The notes: generated from the sequence alone by a model not told the origin. A stretch of DNA of 64,000 nucleotides from Leuconostocaceae bacterium ESL0958 (GCA_029433265.1 JAQTHT010000006.1:1-64000); one strand, 5' to 3'; counted from the stretch's first letter, positions 54,955 to 64,000 are shown. Translations and numbers: made by a program.

Positions 54955-57330
54955 ATGTTTTTGAAATCAAAATCATCTAAAAAGCGTCGGCCAGTTGCTG
55001 CGCTACGTAAGCAGGGACGTTTAGCTGAAGAGCTCCCTAGTACCCAAGACAGCCTGCATTTTACAAGCATTGATCAGACCGGGCTGATGCGGTTACCACA
55101 AACAGAATATTCGCAACAATATCAATTAAACGATATTGCTTACGAAGCGGCTGGAGAGATGAAACAAGATGATGTTGTAGAATCCTATGCCCGAGCGATT
55201 AATAAGCTGGATCATCATGATCGATTACAGTTATTGGTGGTCAATGAACGGGTAGGTAAGCGCGCTATTGAAAAATTATTGATGCCACTGGCCGATGATT
55301 CAAATGATGTCTACCGTCAAGAAATCAATCAGCTAATTACTGAAAAATTTGAAAAGAACGAAAACGAATTCAATGCGAAACGTTACTTAACGCTCACTAC
55401 GGAAAGTATGACGGCTGCCCAAGGAAGTCGCGATCTTAACACCTTAGCACAATCTTTTGCACAATCCTTCCAGGACAATGCCGTGGATCTACAAATGACC
55501 CCTTTAGACGGTCAGGAACGGATTGACCAAATCAATCAATTAACCAATCCAGGGGTACAAAATCCAACCGTTCGTTGGCAAGCAGAAGATGATAGTAAAG
55601 ATTACGTTGCCCCCGCAAATCTTCATTTTGATAATGCTTTTTTTAAAGTTAACGAACGTTATGCGCGTGTTCTGTATATTCGTAACTATCCAACCTTAAT
55701 GGAAGATAAGTTGATTCGAGAACTATTAAAGTTGAATGAAGAGTTAGCCATTAGCCTGCATGCTAGTCCCTATAATATGCAGGAAGCCAAACGCAAAGTT
55801 CAAAAAATTGCCACCTTAAACAAGATTGATTTAATCCGTCAACAAAAATCTAATTTTAAAGAGGGGATTGGCGAAGATCTGGTTTCGGGCCTGTCGACCA
55901 ATGTCAAGGACAGTACTGAATCGTTAATGCAACATTTTGAAGATAATACCGAAAAATTGTTTGTAGGAACCTTTGCTGTGATGTTTTTTGCTGACAGTCG
56001 TAAAGAAATGAAGCGGATTACCGATGACATTAAGGGCGTCGGGCAAGCAGCAGGAGTCAATTTTGAAACAGCTTACAATTGGCAAGAAGAAGGATTTAAT
56101 AGCATTTTGCCCTTTGGAAAAAATTACTTAAATCAACCAATGGCCAAAGAACATATTCGTGATATGACCACTTTAAATATAGCGACTCAAGTTCCCTTTA
56201 CCTCCGTTGAGATGCAAAGTGAGCATGGCGAATTTTTTGGTCAAAATCAAATAACAGGTAACGTCATCACTATTGATCGCAAGAACCGGCATGAATTGTT
56301 AACACCTTCAGGTTTGATTTTAGGAACTTCAGGATCGGGAAAATCAGTGGCCACAAAGTATCAAATTATGAATACGCTTTTAAATCATCCCAATGATCGT
56401 ATCGTTATCGTTGATCCAGAAAGTGAATATTTACCCATTGGCCAAGCATTAGGAGCTGAGATCTTGGACATCTCAACGGGCACCAATAATCATTTGAATT
56501 TATTGGATCTGCCTAAAAAGGAAGATTTGGACCGTGAAGATCAAAAACTGGATTTGGTCAAGGAAAAGACTAATCTTTTGGTGTCATTGTTGGAAGAGGT
56601 GGTGGAATTATCTGCCGTAGATCGAGGCATTATTGATCGGGTAACTGGCGAAACTTATCGCAAATATGATCAGCCCACATTGAAGGAATGGCAGTTGGTT
56701 TTAGAAGAACAACCAGATCCACAGGCAGATGACTTAGCCAATGCCATGTATCCCTACACAATGGGTTCCCAGGATATTTTTGCTTACCCAACTAATATTG
56801 ATTTGTCGAGCCGTTTTTTGATTTTTAACACCAAGAATTTAGACCGGAAGTTGAAAACCTTTGCTATGAAGGTTATTTTGGACCAAATTTGGAAGCAGGT
56901 TGTTGTTAATCAAAATAAAGCCGCCACTTGGCTATACTTTGACGAAATCCAAGTTAACTTTGATACAGCGGATAACGCACAATGGTTTACCAATCTGTGG
57001 GCTCGAGTTCGAAAATATGGTGCGATTCCAACGGGTATTACCCAAAATATCATGACCCTCTTGGAGAAAGAAGCGGGTCAAAAAATGGTGATGAACACAG
57101 AATTTATGATCTTACTAAGACAGAAAGGGCCTGACTTAAAGTTAATGTCAGAATTGCTCGGTTATGATGAAGTCTTATTGAGACAATTTTGTGGTGGCCG
57201 CCCCGCAAAGGGAACCGGAATTATTCAGGCCGATAATGTCATGATTCCGTTTGAAAACGAAATTCCAGAGAATACCAAGCTATTTGGTCTCTTAAATACT
57301 GATGTAGTTACTGATGTAGTTAATGAATAG
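54955..57330 (+). CDS. VirB4/TraE-family T4SS ATPase
   Basis: 791-residue cytoplasmic ATPase that energises assembly of the transfer channel. Walker A GTSGSGKSVATKY is near residue 457, Walker B region is WLYFDEIQVNF, and FMILLRQKGPDLKLM and the final GRPAKGTGII are typical of TraE/TrsE. The N-terminal half (about 1-440) is the CagE/TrbE-like domain. ATG at 54955 follows AGGAGG. The best-conserved gene of the element and a good phylogenetic marker. Confidence 0.95.
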   Translation: MFLKSKSSKKRRPVAALRKQGRLAEELPSTQDSLHFTSIDQTGLMRLPQTEYSQQYQLNDIAYEAAGEMKQDDVVESYARAINKLDHHDRLQLLVVNERVGKRAIEKLLMPLADDSNDVYRQEINQLITEKFEKNENEFNAKRYLTLTTESMTAAQGSRDLNTLAQSFAQSFQDNAVDLQMTPLDGQERIDQINQLTNPGVQNPTVRWQAEDDSKDYVAPANLHFDNAFFKVNERYARVLYIRNYPTLMEDKLIRELLKLNEELAISLHASPYNMQEAKRKVQKIATLNKIDLIRQQKSNFKEGIGEDLVSGLSTNVKDSTESLMQHFEDNTEKLFVGTFAVMFFADSRKEMKRITDDIKGVGQAAGVNFETAYNWQEEGFNSILPFGKNYLNQPMAKEHIRDMTTLNIATQVPFTSVEMQSEHGEFFGQNQITGNVITIDRKNRHELLTPSGLILGTSGSGKSVATKYQIMNTLLNHPNDRIVIVDPESEYLPIGQALGAEILDISTGTNNHLNLLDLPKKEDLDREDQKLDLVKEKTNLLVSLLEEVVELSAVDRGIIDRVTGETYRKYDQPTLKEWQLVLEEQPDPQADDLANAMYPYTMGSQDIFAYPTNIDLSSRFLIFNTKNLDRKLKTFAMKVILDQIWKQVVVNQNKAATWLYFDEIQVNFDTADNAQWFTNLWARVRKYGAIPTGITQNIMTLLEKEAGQKMVMNTEFMILLRQKGPDLKLMSELLGYDEVLLRQFCGGRPAKGTGIIQADNVMIPFENEIPENTKLFGLLNTDVVTDVVNE

Positions 57331-57340
57331 GAGTGAGTAT

Positions 57341-57943
57341 ATGTTGAACTCAAAAAAATTAAAGTGGAAAAAAAGATTAGGAAGGGTCATTCTATTATTC
57401 TTCGGCGTCCTAATCGGACTGGCCATGACTCATTTTTCAACCAAACCGATTCAAGATTCTAGTAATAAGGCGCAAGACAGTATCAGTAAGAAGGCCCCAA
57501 CTTTGTCCCAAAAACAAGTTAAAAACTTTTTGATTGCTTATTATACCAAGGAAGATTTGGGAGAAAACCGTAACCGATACCAGGATTACATGACCAAAAG
57601 TGAATATCAGTCGGTTACAAACGATGAAGATCAACCAGCTAAACAAGCTTACAAAGGCTTTGTAGTGGATCAAGTATTTGATAAAGCGGATATCTATATT
57701 GATAACGCCAACCAACAAGTGATTGCTAATGTTACGTATCATAATTCTTCTTTGAAGAATAAAAATGACCGTTCCTCAGCCACAACCCAAAATAAGAGTG
57801 AAACCCTCGTAATCTCTTATAGCAACGATCATGGCGACTTAAAAGTAAATGATTTGAAACAGAAGAAGCTATCTGATCCAGATCAAAACGAGCAGCCTCA
57901 AGATTTGAATCAAGTCCGATCAATCCATGATGACAACAATTAG
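57341..57943 (+). CDS. VirB8/TcpC-like transfer protein
   Basis: 200 residues: basic N-terminus, one membrane helix (about 14-32), a short linker and a domain of mixed strands with KNFLIAYYTKEDLGENRNRY, followed by a charged disordered tail. Position after virB4 and bitopic topology with an NTF2-like-sized domain point to the VirB8 component. The start at 57341 has GGAGTGAG upstream; an in-frame ATG at 57323 overlaps virB4. Confidence 0.72.
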   Translation: MLNSKKLKWKKRLGRVILLFFGVLIGLAMTHFSTKPIQDSSNKAQDSISKKAPTLSQKQVKNFLIAYYTKEDLGENRNRYQDYMTKSEYQSVTNDEDQPAKQAYKGFVVDQVFDKADIYIDNANQQVIANVTYHNSSLKNKNDRSSATTQNKSETLVISYSNDHGDLKVNDLKQKKLSDPDQNEQPQDLNQVRSIHDDNN

Positions 57944-57955
57944 AAAGGAAATCCC

Positions 57956-58144
57956 ATGCCGAATCAAAAAACCTTAAATAAACAAAAACGCTTGCAACAT
58001 GAAATTGAGCAACTCGAAAGCAAACTGTCGGAAAAAAAGACGGAGCTAAATCACTTGGAAACCAACACCATCCAAGAAATCATGCAGGAGCATCAATTGA
58101 ATACAGAAGAATTGCTTGACTTACTTGAAGAAAGGGGACAGTAA
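57956..58144 (+). CDS. Small coiled-coil protein (DUF4315-like)
   Basis: 62 residues, almost all one coiled coil (EIEQLESKLSEKKTELNHLE) with an acidic end. Such proteins recur in conjugation operons; the DUF4315 resemblance is by pattern and size. ATG at 57956 follows AAAGGAAA. The stop lies one base before the next ATG. Confidence 0.68.
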   Translation: MPNQKTLNKQKRLQHEIEQLESKLSEKKTELNHLETNTIQEIMQEHQLNTEELLDLLEERGQ

Positions 58145-58145
58145 G

Positions 58146-59231
58146 ATGGTATCAATTTGGCCTTTTGGAAAAAAGAAAAAGGACGATGTGTGGACTTATA
58201 GCGTTCAATTCGGCCAGTACGTATCAGATCGCGTACTGAAAACACCGGATGATTTACTGAATTATGTTGAAAGCCAAAGCAATTACTTGGAAAATCGCCA
58301 GTTATCGGATCGAATTGTGGCGGTTAAAAAGAACCAAGATGATTACGTGGCTTTCGCGCAAGAAATTTATTTACCCTTGCAGGCAGAGGTGGATAGTCTA
58401 ATGGCAGATTTTTACGATAACAAACGGTTGGTTTTTGATAAAAACCTTTTAACCCCGCCAACTGAAGGGATTACTTCCATGCCAGATGCGCCTTCAGACA
58501 ATGTTGAAGATGCTTTCCAGCAGAAGATGCAAGGAAGTAACGGACACACTGAGACAGATACAAGGCAAAGCGATGTTCAAGCAAATATGTCAGCGATTGA
58601 CGAACAACAAGAGCTGGCAGCTTTAAAGCAACGTATTGCACAACAAGATCAGTTTATTGAAGCACAAGCTAAAGAATTAGATCTGCAAAAAGAAGCGTTG
58701 GCTACACAACAACAAGCTGTTGATCAAGAGGAAAAAGAACAGGTTGATATTGCACCAAAGGACCGTGCGACCGACAACGCTTCAAACCATTCGAAAACTG
58801 ACATTGTGCCTGAAGAACGCTTGACTCCTGGGAAGAGTTTAATTCAACATCTGAAACAAGAATTGGCACGTTTAGACCAACAATTAGCTGCAGATCAGGT
58901 GACTCAGATTAAGGCAGAAGTTGACGGTGACTATTCGGAAAAGTTAGAAAGCGCTCTAGTAGTAGCTTTAGATGAAATTCATCAAGAAAATGAAAGGGCC
59001 ATGGATGCTGAAAAGCAACGGCATCAAGATGCAATTCAAAAGTTAACCGCACGTCATGAACAAGCCGTGGAAGAAAAACGTTTGGAAATTCTGGAATCCT
59101 TAACCAAAGAAAACGAGCAAGTGCTGCAGCAACGCTTAGCACAGGCCGATCAGGGGAAAGAACGAGCGGCTCAAGCCAAGGAAAGAATTGAAAAACGTTT
59201 AGCTGCAGCCGAAAAAATTATGGGCGTTTAG
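58146..59231 (+). CDS. Coiled-coil protein of the transfer operon
   Basis: 361 residues, no membrane helix. An N-terminal folded region (about 1-105, MVSIWPFGKKKKDDVW start), a disordered acidic middle, and two long coiled coils (about 155-205 and 265-360: HQENERAMDAEKQRHQDAIQ, given in part). I recognise no family. It may be a scaffold or mating-pair factor on the cytosolic side. It ends in a strong terminator. Confidence 0.7.
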   Translation: MVSIWPFGKKKKDDVWTYSVQFGQYVSDRVLKTPDDLLNYVESQSNYLENRQLSDRIVAVKKNQDDYVAFAQEIYLPLQAEVDSLMADFYDNKRLVFDKNLLTPPTEGITSMPDAPSDNVEDAFQQKMQGSNGHTETDTRQSDVQANMSAIDEQQELAALKQRIAQQDQFIEAQAKELDLQKEALATQQQAVDQEEKEQVDIAPKDRATDNASNHSKTDIVPEERLTPGKSLIQHLKQELARLDQQLAADQVTQIKAEVDGDYSEKLESALVVALDEIHQENERAMDAEKQRHQDAIQKLTARHEQAVEEKRLEILESLTKENEQVLQQRLAQADQGKERAAQAKERIEKRLAAAEKIMGV

Positions 59232-59234
59232 TCA

Positions 59235-59265
59235 AAAGTAGTCGAATTGATCGACTACTTTTTTT
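59235..59265 (+). terminator. Terminator inside the transfer operon
   Basis: AAAGTAGTCGA (59235-59245) / TCGACTACTTT (59251-59261), loop ATTGA, T run. It would split the T4SS operon unless it is read through or antiterminated. Confidence 0.85.
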
Positions 59266-59285
59266 ATGTAAGAAAGAGGTCAATC

Positions 59286-62200
59286 ATGGTAGACAAAAAT
59301 CACGAAAAGCAGCTACAAGAAGAGAAAGACAAGCAGCGTCGGTACCGTCGGCAACAGGCACAAAAGTCTGCCTTGTCTAAAAAAGAACCTGCGGGTTCTG
59401 CTTTACATAGTAATTCCACAGTAAGGAAACAGCCATTCCATCAGGCCACAGTGTCGACAACCCACAACGTGGCCCCTAAATCTAGCCTAGGAGAGGACTT
59501 CGGGTTGTCAGAAGATAAAACCGGTAATTCTGTCAAGAATCGCTTGCATCAATATGATGAAAAAAATAGTCAACCGGAAACAGGCAAAAGCGATCAAAGA
59601 CGTTCATCACCTTCAAAGCGGTCTGGTTTTTCTAAAAAAAATTGGGAAAGCAATCCCAGCGCTTTGCAGAATAATGCTCTTGTAGAACGTCTTCATGAAA
59701 ATGAAGGCAATCATCGAAAAGACCGTTCAAACCCAGATAAAAACAAGGTGGTGAAAAGCTCCCAAAATAATCGTCAAAATGATGGCCAAACTGATCCACT
59801 TAAAGAGCGTCTTCATGAAAATGAAAAAAACTATCAAAAAGCTAGTTCTACCATTAATAAGAATGGAGAAGCGACAAAACCGCAAAATAATCACCAAAAA
59901 GCTAGCAAAGATAATCCGCTTAGAGAACATCTACATGAGCATGAAAAGCAATATCAGAAAACTACTTCGGGACAAAATCAGACAAATCGTTCCAAACAAA
60001 CAGATACTGCACAGCAAAAATCCCAAGATGGAGATCGTCTAAGAAATCGACTTCATGAAAATGATACTGGTAATACCAGGGACAGCCAGTTTAAGCAAGG
60101 ATCTGATCAAACCCAAAAAGCACAGGGAGCACAACAGGCTTTTGATGACTTGGGAGAAGAGCAAGAAGATAATTTTGCTAGTCATTCTTCCCAACCTAAT
60201 GGCATCCGGGAGCACTGGGATAATTATTGGAGCAAACGGTCAGATATTAGAGGCCGTTTACACGAATATGATCAACTTCCTCCTAGGGAGGCCCGACTAC
60301 AGGCGAAACAAAACTATCGCCAAGCAAAACACGACTATCGTGAGCAACACCGGCATTATAGTCAAAAATTAGGAGGAACTTGGGAAGCTGATCGACAATT
60401 ACGAGATGAACGCCATGAACGCAAAGTGGCCAAAAAACAGTACAAATATGCCAAAAAAACAGATCCAGCCACTGTCAAAAATCGTGTGACAGGTTCCCTT
60501 AAAACTGGCGTGAAACAAGGGCTCCAGCAAAAAACGTTGGGCAAAGTGAAGCAAGAGCTACGTCAGGATGATTATGGTGAGACCGCCCTCAATACCTATG
60601 ACCAATATCAACAAGGTAAATTTTATGGTCGCACGGGTCAGTCCCTGGCTAAAAATACAGGCAAAATTACTGGGAATACCATCAAAGGGGGCTATCATTT
60701 AGCCAATCGTTCTAAGAATTTGGTAGTGGGGAAGGGGTTTGTAAAAACCCCTTATGACAAGCAACTTTGGGGCGCGCGGAAGGGCGCGAAGGCGGTCCGT
60801 CGAAAAGCACAACGAAAGATGCGGCGTAATGCACAACGATTATTGGGGCGACATAAAGCGGTGGGGCGTGGCTCACAGTACCTGTTTAAGTTTTTGCGAA
60901 TCGGTGCAAAAGGGGTGAAGACGACCCTATCACCCGTTGGCCTAGGTATTGCTGCCATTGTCTTGTTACTAATTATCGTCATTGCAGCAGCGTCTTCGAC
61001 GAATCCTGGTATCAAGCAGACCAACAATGACATTAATAAGACATGGTTAGATTTAACGAAAATTGATGCTGAAAAAAGTGATCAGACCCATCATTACTTT
61101 ACGAATTGGTCTCCCTATATGTTTTATTTAAATGAACGTTTTGGTGATTTCAATCCTCGCGACACGAATAACGGCCAGGGAATATCTCAACTGCGTAGTA
61201 AGTTCTCTTCAAATGAACAAATTACCACCTACCCCCAGATGCTCCAGCAACTTTGGACCGAGACGAATCAAGATGATAAACCGCTGACAGTGCAACAATT
61301 AATGGACGGTAAAAATGTCAAAAAGGGTTCCGAAAGAGAAAATCAGTGGAATTCTTGGGCCATGGTACCGGAGAAACAGGAAGATGTGAAAACGGCCATG
61401 GAAGATTTAGGGTTTGATCCATTGGACAACCAATTAGACCCCTTACAAGACAGCGATGAAGTCAACATTATTGAACGTTTCGGTTATGAAAAACGTAACG
61501 ATAAAGTTGTGCGGCATGACAGTAATGTCATTGCCGCCAGTCCTAATACCATGGTGAAAGCGCCATTGTCAGGTAAGGTTCAAGTTCTCAATGCAAATAC
61601 GGTGAAGATTAGTGTGGATCAAACAGCCGCGCTGACGATTGCAGGGATTGATACAAGTCACGTGCTGAATGGCCAAGATGTCGTAAGTGGTCAAGCATTG
61701 GGGAATGCACAAGGAGATTTCTTAGACATTCGCTATGACCTTTATGATCGTTTGGAAAAAGAATGGTTTCCGACTAATATCGGATTTTATGTAAAAAAAG
61801 CAAATTATTTGCAATTTACCACGGTCGTTTCGGATGATTTTGATCCATCAAAAAATCGAGAAGGACGAGCACAAGATGCTTACAATTATCTAACCAAAAA
61901 GGGCTATAAAAAAGCAGGCATTGTGGCCATGTTAGGGAATTTTGATGTCGAAAGTGGCATCAATCCCAAGCGAGCAGAAGGGGATTATCTGAACCCACCC
62001 GTTGGTAAATCTGATAGCTCTTGGGATGACGATAATTGGCTTAATATGGGCGGTCCAGCTATTTATAACGGCCGCTTTCCAAATATTATTCATCGTGGAC
62101 TGGGCTTAGGCCAATGGACTGATGTGGCCCCCGGACCGGGTGGCCGAAACACCATGTTGCGCGAATTTGCCAAGTCGAAAAATAAAAAATGGTATGACTT

Positions 62201-62456
62201 GGGTGTTCAGTTAGATTTTCTATTAGAAGTCGACAGCAAAGCGGCAGTAGCGCGCAATATCTTGAATTCCGATAGTCAAGACGTGCAAGCATTGACGATA
62301 CAATTTTTAAATCAATGGGAAGGCAATCCGGGCGATAAAGTTCAAGCCCGGGCCCAATCGGCCTTTAACTGGTTTAGTCACTTGAAGAATGAGGATGACA
62401 AGCAGAAAGAAAAAGATGATGCTTTGTGGGATAAGTACAAAGATGCAAGCAATTAA
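59286..62456 (+). CDS. VirB1-like cell-wall hydrolase with repeat-rich cytosolic arm
   Basis: 1056 residues. A long charged, presumably cytosolic N-terminal part (1-550) carries six short RLHE-type motifs, four of them exactly 40 residues apart. One membrane helix follows (about 551-572, GLGIAAIVLLLIIVIAA). Outside lie a LytM/M23-like but degenerate domain (about 750-830, KAPLSGKVQVLNANTV) and a phage-tail-lysozyme domain (about 860-1036, GIVAMLGNFDVESGINP), whose Glu is the likely catalytic residue. It should open peptidoglycan for the transfer channel. ATG at 59286 follows AAAGAGG. Confidence 0.88.
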   Translation: MVDKNHEKQLQEEKDKQRRYRRQQAQKSALSKKEPAGSALHSNSTVRKQPFHQATVSTTHNVAPKSSLGEDFGLSEDKTGNSVKNRLHQYDEKNSQPETGKSDQRRSSPSKRSGFSKKNWESNPSALQNNALVERLHENEGNHRKDRSNPDKNKVVKSSQNNRQNDGQTDPLKERLHENEKNYQKASSTINKNGEATKPQNNHQKASKDNPLREHLHEHEKQYQKTTSGQNQTNRSKQTDTAQQKSQDGDRLRNRLHENDTGNTRDSQFKQGSDQTQKAQGAQQAFDDLGEEQEDNFASHSSQPNGIREHWDNYWSKRSDIRGRLHEYDQLPPREARLQAKQNYRQAKHDYREQHRHYSQKLGGTWEADRQLRDERHERKVAKKQYKYAKKTDPATVKNRVTGSLKTGVKQGLQQKTLGKVKQELRQDDYGETALNTYDQYQQGKFYGRTGQSLAKNTGKITGNTIKGGYHLANRSKNLVVGKGFVKTPYDKQLWGARKGAKAVRRKAQRKMRRNAQRLLGRHKAVGRGSQYLFKFLRIGAKGVKTTLSPVGLGIAAIVLLLIIVIAAASSTNPGIKQTNNDINKTWLDLTKIDAEKSDQTHHYFTNWSPYMFYLNERFGDFNPRDTNNGQGISQLRSKFSSNEQITTYPQMLQQLWTETNQDDKPLTVQQLMDGKNVKKGSERENQWNSWAMVPEKQEDVKTAMEDLGFDPLDNQLDPLQDSDEVNIIERFGYEKRNDKVVRHDSNVIAASPNTMVKAPLSGKVQVLNANTVKISVDQTAALTIAGIDTSHVLNGQDVVSGQALGNAQGDFLDIRYDLYDRLEKEWFPTNIGFYVKKANYLQFTTVVSDDFDPSKNREGRAQDAYNYLTKKGYKKAGIVAMLGNFDVESGINPKRAEGDYLNPPVGKSDSSWDDDNWLNMGGPAIYNGRFPNIIHRGLGLGQWTDVAPGPGGRNTMLREFAKSKNKKWYDLGVQLDFLLEVDSKAAVARNILNSDSQDVQALTIQFLNQWEGNPGDKVQARAQSAFNWFSHLKNEDDKQKEKDDALWDKYKDASN
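59688..60068 (+). repeat. 120-bp tandem repeats coding the RLHENE motif
   Basis: The RLHENE-type codons begin at 59688, 59808, 59928 and 60048, exactly 120 bp apart (40 residues). Diverged copies lie outside the array near 59541 and 60254. Confidence 0.85.
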
Positions 62457-62470
62457 GGAGGACTGAGAGT

Positions 62471-62980
62471 ATGGAACAAGAACAAGTCATGCGTCGTTTC
62501 GAATCAATTGGTTACCCGACGTTAAAGGGAGTCACGAAAGCACTAGCGATTGTCACGGGGGTGGGGGTTCGGGAAGCCATTCGTGCTGGCTGGCAAAAGG
62601 CCCGCCCTATCCGAGGGGAAGTTAGTTATGAGCGGCTAATGGCCCAAAATACAGCCAAGGAGCTTGAATTATTGCCCGACGCTTTTCGTGATCCGGCGAA
62701 TTTAGATAAGTTAAAAAACTACTTAAGTGAAAAAGGTATTGCTTTTTCTTTCCGGCATCAACCGAACGGCCGCACAGAACTGCTTTACCAAGTTAAAAAT
62801 CAAGCCTTAGCGAAGCGAGCGCTGGCTGATTTCTTGGAAGATTTACAAAATCCACACAAAGATTTCTTCGACAGCATTCGTCGCTCCAAGGAACCCCGGG
62901 CCAGCGAACAGGTGAAAGCAGCCCGTCAAAAGCAGGCACCCACGAAAACTAAAACAGCAAGGAAACAGATGAGGAGGTAA
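62471..62980 (+). CDS. PcfB-like DUF3801 protein
   Basis: 169 residues; the core (about 30-135) contains EVSYERLMAQNTAKELEL, LKNYLSEKGIAFSF and KRALADFLEDL, matching the PcfB/DUF3801 pattern. In enterococcal pCF10-type systems PcfB binds the relaxase-DNA complex and hands it to the PcfC coupling protein. The next gene is indeed a PcfC/TraG homologue, starting four bases later. The C-terminal tail is strongly basic and disordered. Confidence 0.83.
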   Translation: MEQEQVMRRFESIGYPTLKGVTKALAIVTGVGVREAIRAGWQKARPIRGEVSYERLMAQNTAKELELLPDAFRDPANLDKLKNYLSEKGIAFSFRHQPNGRTELLYQVKNQALAKRALADFLEDLQNPHKDFFDSIRRSKEPRASEQVKAARQKQAPTKTKTARKQMRR

Positions 62981-62983
62981 GCT

Positions 62984-64000
62984 ATGCAAACCTATCAGAA
63001 AAAAATTAAACCACATCTACTATTAGGGGGCGTCTTAGCCGTCTTTTTTTATTGGTTAATCAATTTTTTAATCGGATTACCTGGTCAAACATTTACTGAA
63101 AAAGAGATGGCGTTGTTCAACTTTAATGAAACAGTGCAAAATCATTTGCACCATTGGTACCAATATTTTGGCATCTCTCTATGGGCCTTTCTGGGCGCTT
63201 GGTTTGGATTTATGCTAGCGTTACTACTCTATACCTACCATAATGATCGCGGTGTCTATCGGAATGGCGAAGAGCATGGTTCGGCCCGCTACGCTACCCA
63301 AAAAGAATTAGATCATTTTGCTGATCATCAGCCAGAAAATAATATTTTGTTATCTAAAAATGGCCGGATGGGCCTATTTAATCGGCTAATTCCCCGTCCA
63401 TACCAACGTAATAAGAATTGTGTTGTCATTGGGGGCTCTGGTTCCGGAAAAACGTTCACTTTTTTAAAGCCTAACTTGATGCAAATGAATGCCTCTTTTA
63501 TTGTCACGGATCCGAAAGGATTGTTGGTGCACGAAACCGGGCAGATGTTAAAAAATAATGGGTACCAAATCAAGGTCTTTGATCTAGCGCGCCTAACTGA
63601 TACAGATCGTTTTAATGTATTCAACTACATGCCTACAGAATTAGATGTGGATCGTGTTTTAGAGAGTATTTCGATTGCTATCCAGGATAGCGACAAAAAG
63701 AAAGACTTTTGGCAACTGGCATCAGATTTGCTGTTACGCTCCCTGATTGCTTTTCTATGGTATGACGGCCAAGAAAAAAACTACACACCGAATATTGCGG
63801 AGGTAGCTGATTTGCTACGGGGGCTAGAACGAGAGGACGACAATCGTCCCAGTCTGACGGAAAAGCTGTTTGATGCTTTGGAAAAGAAAAGGCCTGGTAA
63901 CTATGCCAGCAAGCAATTCCAGTTATTTCAGGCGACGGCCGGAGCGCCAGAAACCCAAGCCGGGGTGATTGGCAACGCCGTTGCGATCTTTTCAGTGTTT
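62984..64000 (+). CDS. VirD4/TraG-type coupling protein (partial)
   Basis: Open to the right edge; 339 codons visible. Two N-terminal membrane helices (about 12-32 and 66-86), EHGSARYAT, Walker A IGGSGSGKTFT near residue 150, and FIVTDPKG are typical of T4SS coupling proteins (PcfC/TrsK/TraG). It links the relaxase-bound DNA to the channel. ATG at 62984 follows GAGGAGG. The catalytic Walker B lies beyond the window. Confidence 0.92.
   Translation, partial: MQTYQKKIKPHLLLGGVLAVFFYWLINFLIGLPGQTFTEKEMALFNFNETVQNHLHHWYQYFGISLWAFLGAWFGFMLALLLYTYHNDRGVYRNGEEHGSARYATQKELDHFADHQPENNILLSKNGRMGLFNRLIPRPYQRNKNCVVIGGSGSGKTFTFLKPNLMQMNASFIVTDPKGLLVHETGQMLKNNGYQIKVFDLARLTDTDRFNVFNYMPTELDVDRVLESISIAIQDSDKKKDFWQLASDLLLRSLIAFLWYDGQEKNYTPNIAEVADLLRGLEREDDNRPSLTEKLFDALEKKRPGNYASKQFQLFQATAGAPETQAGVIGNAVAIFSVF

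Noticed and set aside
53394-64000. Relaxase gene or oriT within the transfer region
   Set aside because: No protein with relaxase motifs and no oriT-like nick region could be identified before the right edge.

Overview
The window looks like chromosome from a heterofermentative lactic acid bacterium of the Leuconostoc/Fructobacillus/Weissella group. The best indicator is a 489-residue sucrose phosphorylase whose catalytic residues fall at the Leuconostoc mesenteroides numbering (D196, E237, D295). It sits between dnaE and pyk, where homofermentative relatives usually carry pfkA. The phoH-ybeY-dgkA-era-recO block, aggregation-promoting-factor protein, YozE, YjzD and YpmS families also point to Lactobacillales. 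The genus assignment is inference; no search could be run.

Positions 1 to about 38,700 are ordinary, fairly GC-rich chromosome. In order: topA; a PdxK/ThiD kinase; an SDR dehydrogenase and adaA (minus strand); a TPR protein; cca-folA-degV-ypmS-yozE; rbgA-rnhB-trmK-nif3; pepT; dnaE; sucrose phosphorylase; pyk; phoH-ybeY-dgkA-era; recO-asparaginase; a LexA-boxed Y-family polymerase operon; a nitroreductase and NAD(P)-binding protein; a HAD phosphatase and purA (minus strand); purB-fhs-HD hydrolase; a second type IA topoisomerase; and an apf-like LysM protein. Most transcription units end in clear intrinsic terminators.

From about 38,800 to the right edge the DNA is visibly more AT-rich and plasmid-like. 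A type I toxin-antitoxin module (35-residue Hol_Tox-type peptide with convergent antisense RNA) is followed by a replication and partition module: attenuator-like leader, Xre repressor flanked by two matching dyads, RepA_N initiator with four 23-bp iterons inside its gene, a hairpin-rich non-coding segment, ParA, and a small partner flanked by two paralogous unknown proteins. Then come a class III Fic protein and a membrane J-domain protein.

The rest is a Gram-positive type IV secretion operon: a secreted Ser/Gln-rich protein; a 2,750-residue LPXTG adhesin with a thioester domain and a long tandem Cna-B-like array; a Maff2/VirB2-like pilin; VirB6-, PrgI/VirB3-, VirB4- and VirB8-like proteins; coiled-coil proteins; a VirB1-like wall hydrolase; a PcfB-like protein; and the start of a VirD4/TraG coupling protein. 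No relaxase, oriT or integrase is visible; they may lie beyond 64,000. The element is either an integrated conjugative plasmid or ICE, or plasmid sequence joined to chromosome by assembly.

The observations most worth a second look are the structured leader at 40,772-41,054, the thioester/Cna-B adhesin built into a conjugation operon with a hairpin leader shared with the pilin gene, the in-gene iterons plus attenuator plus dyad replication control, and the Hol_Tox leader with a five-codon ORF and duplicated ribosome binding site.
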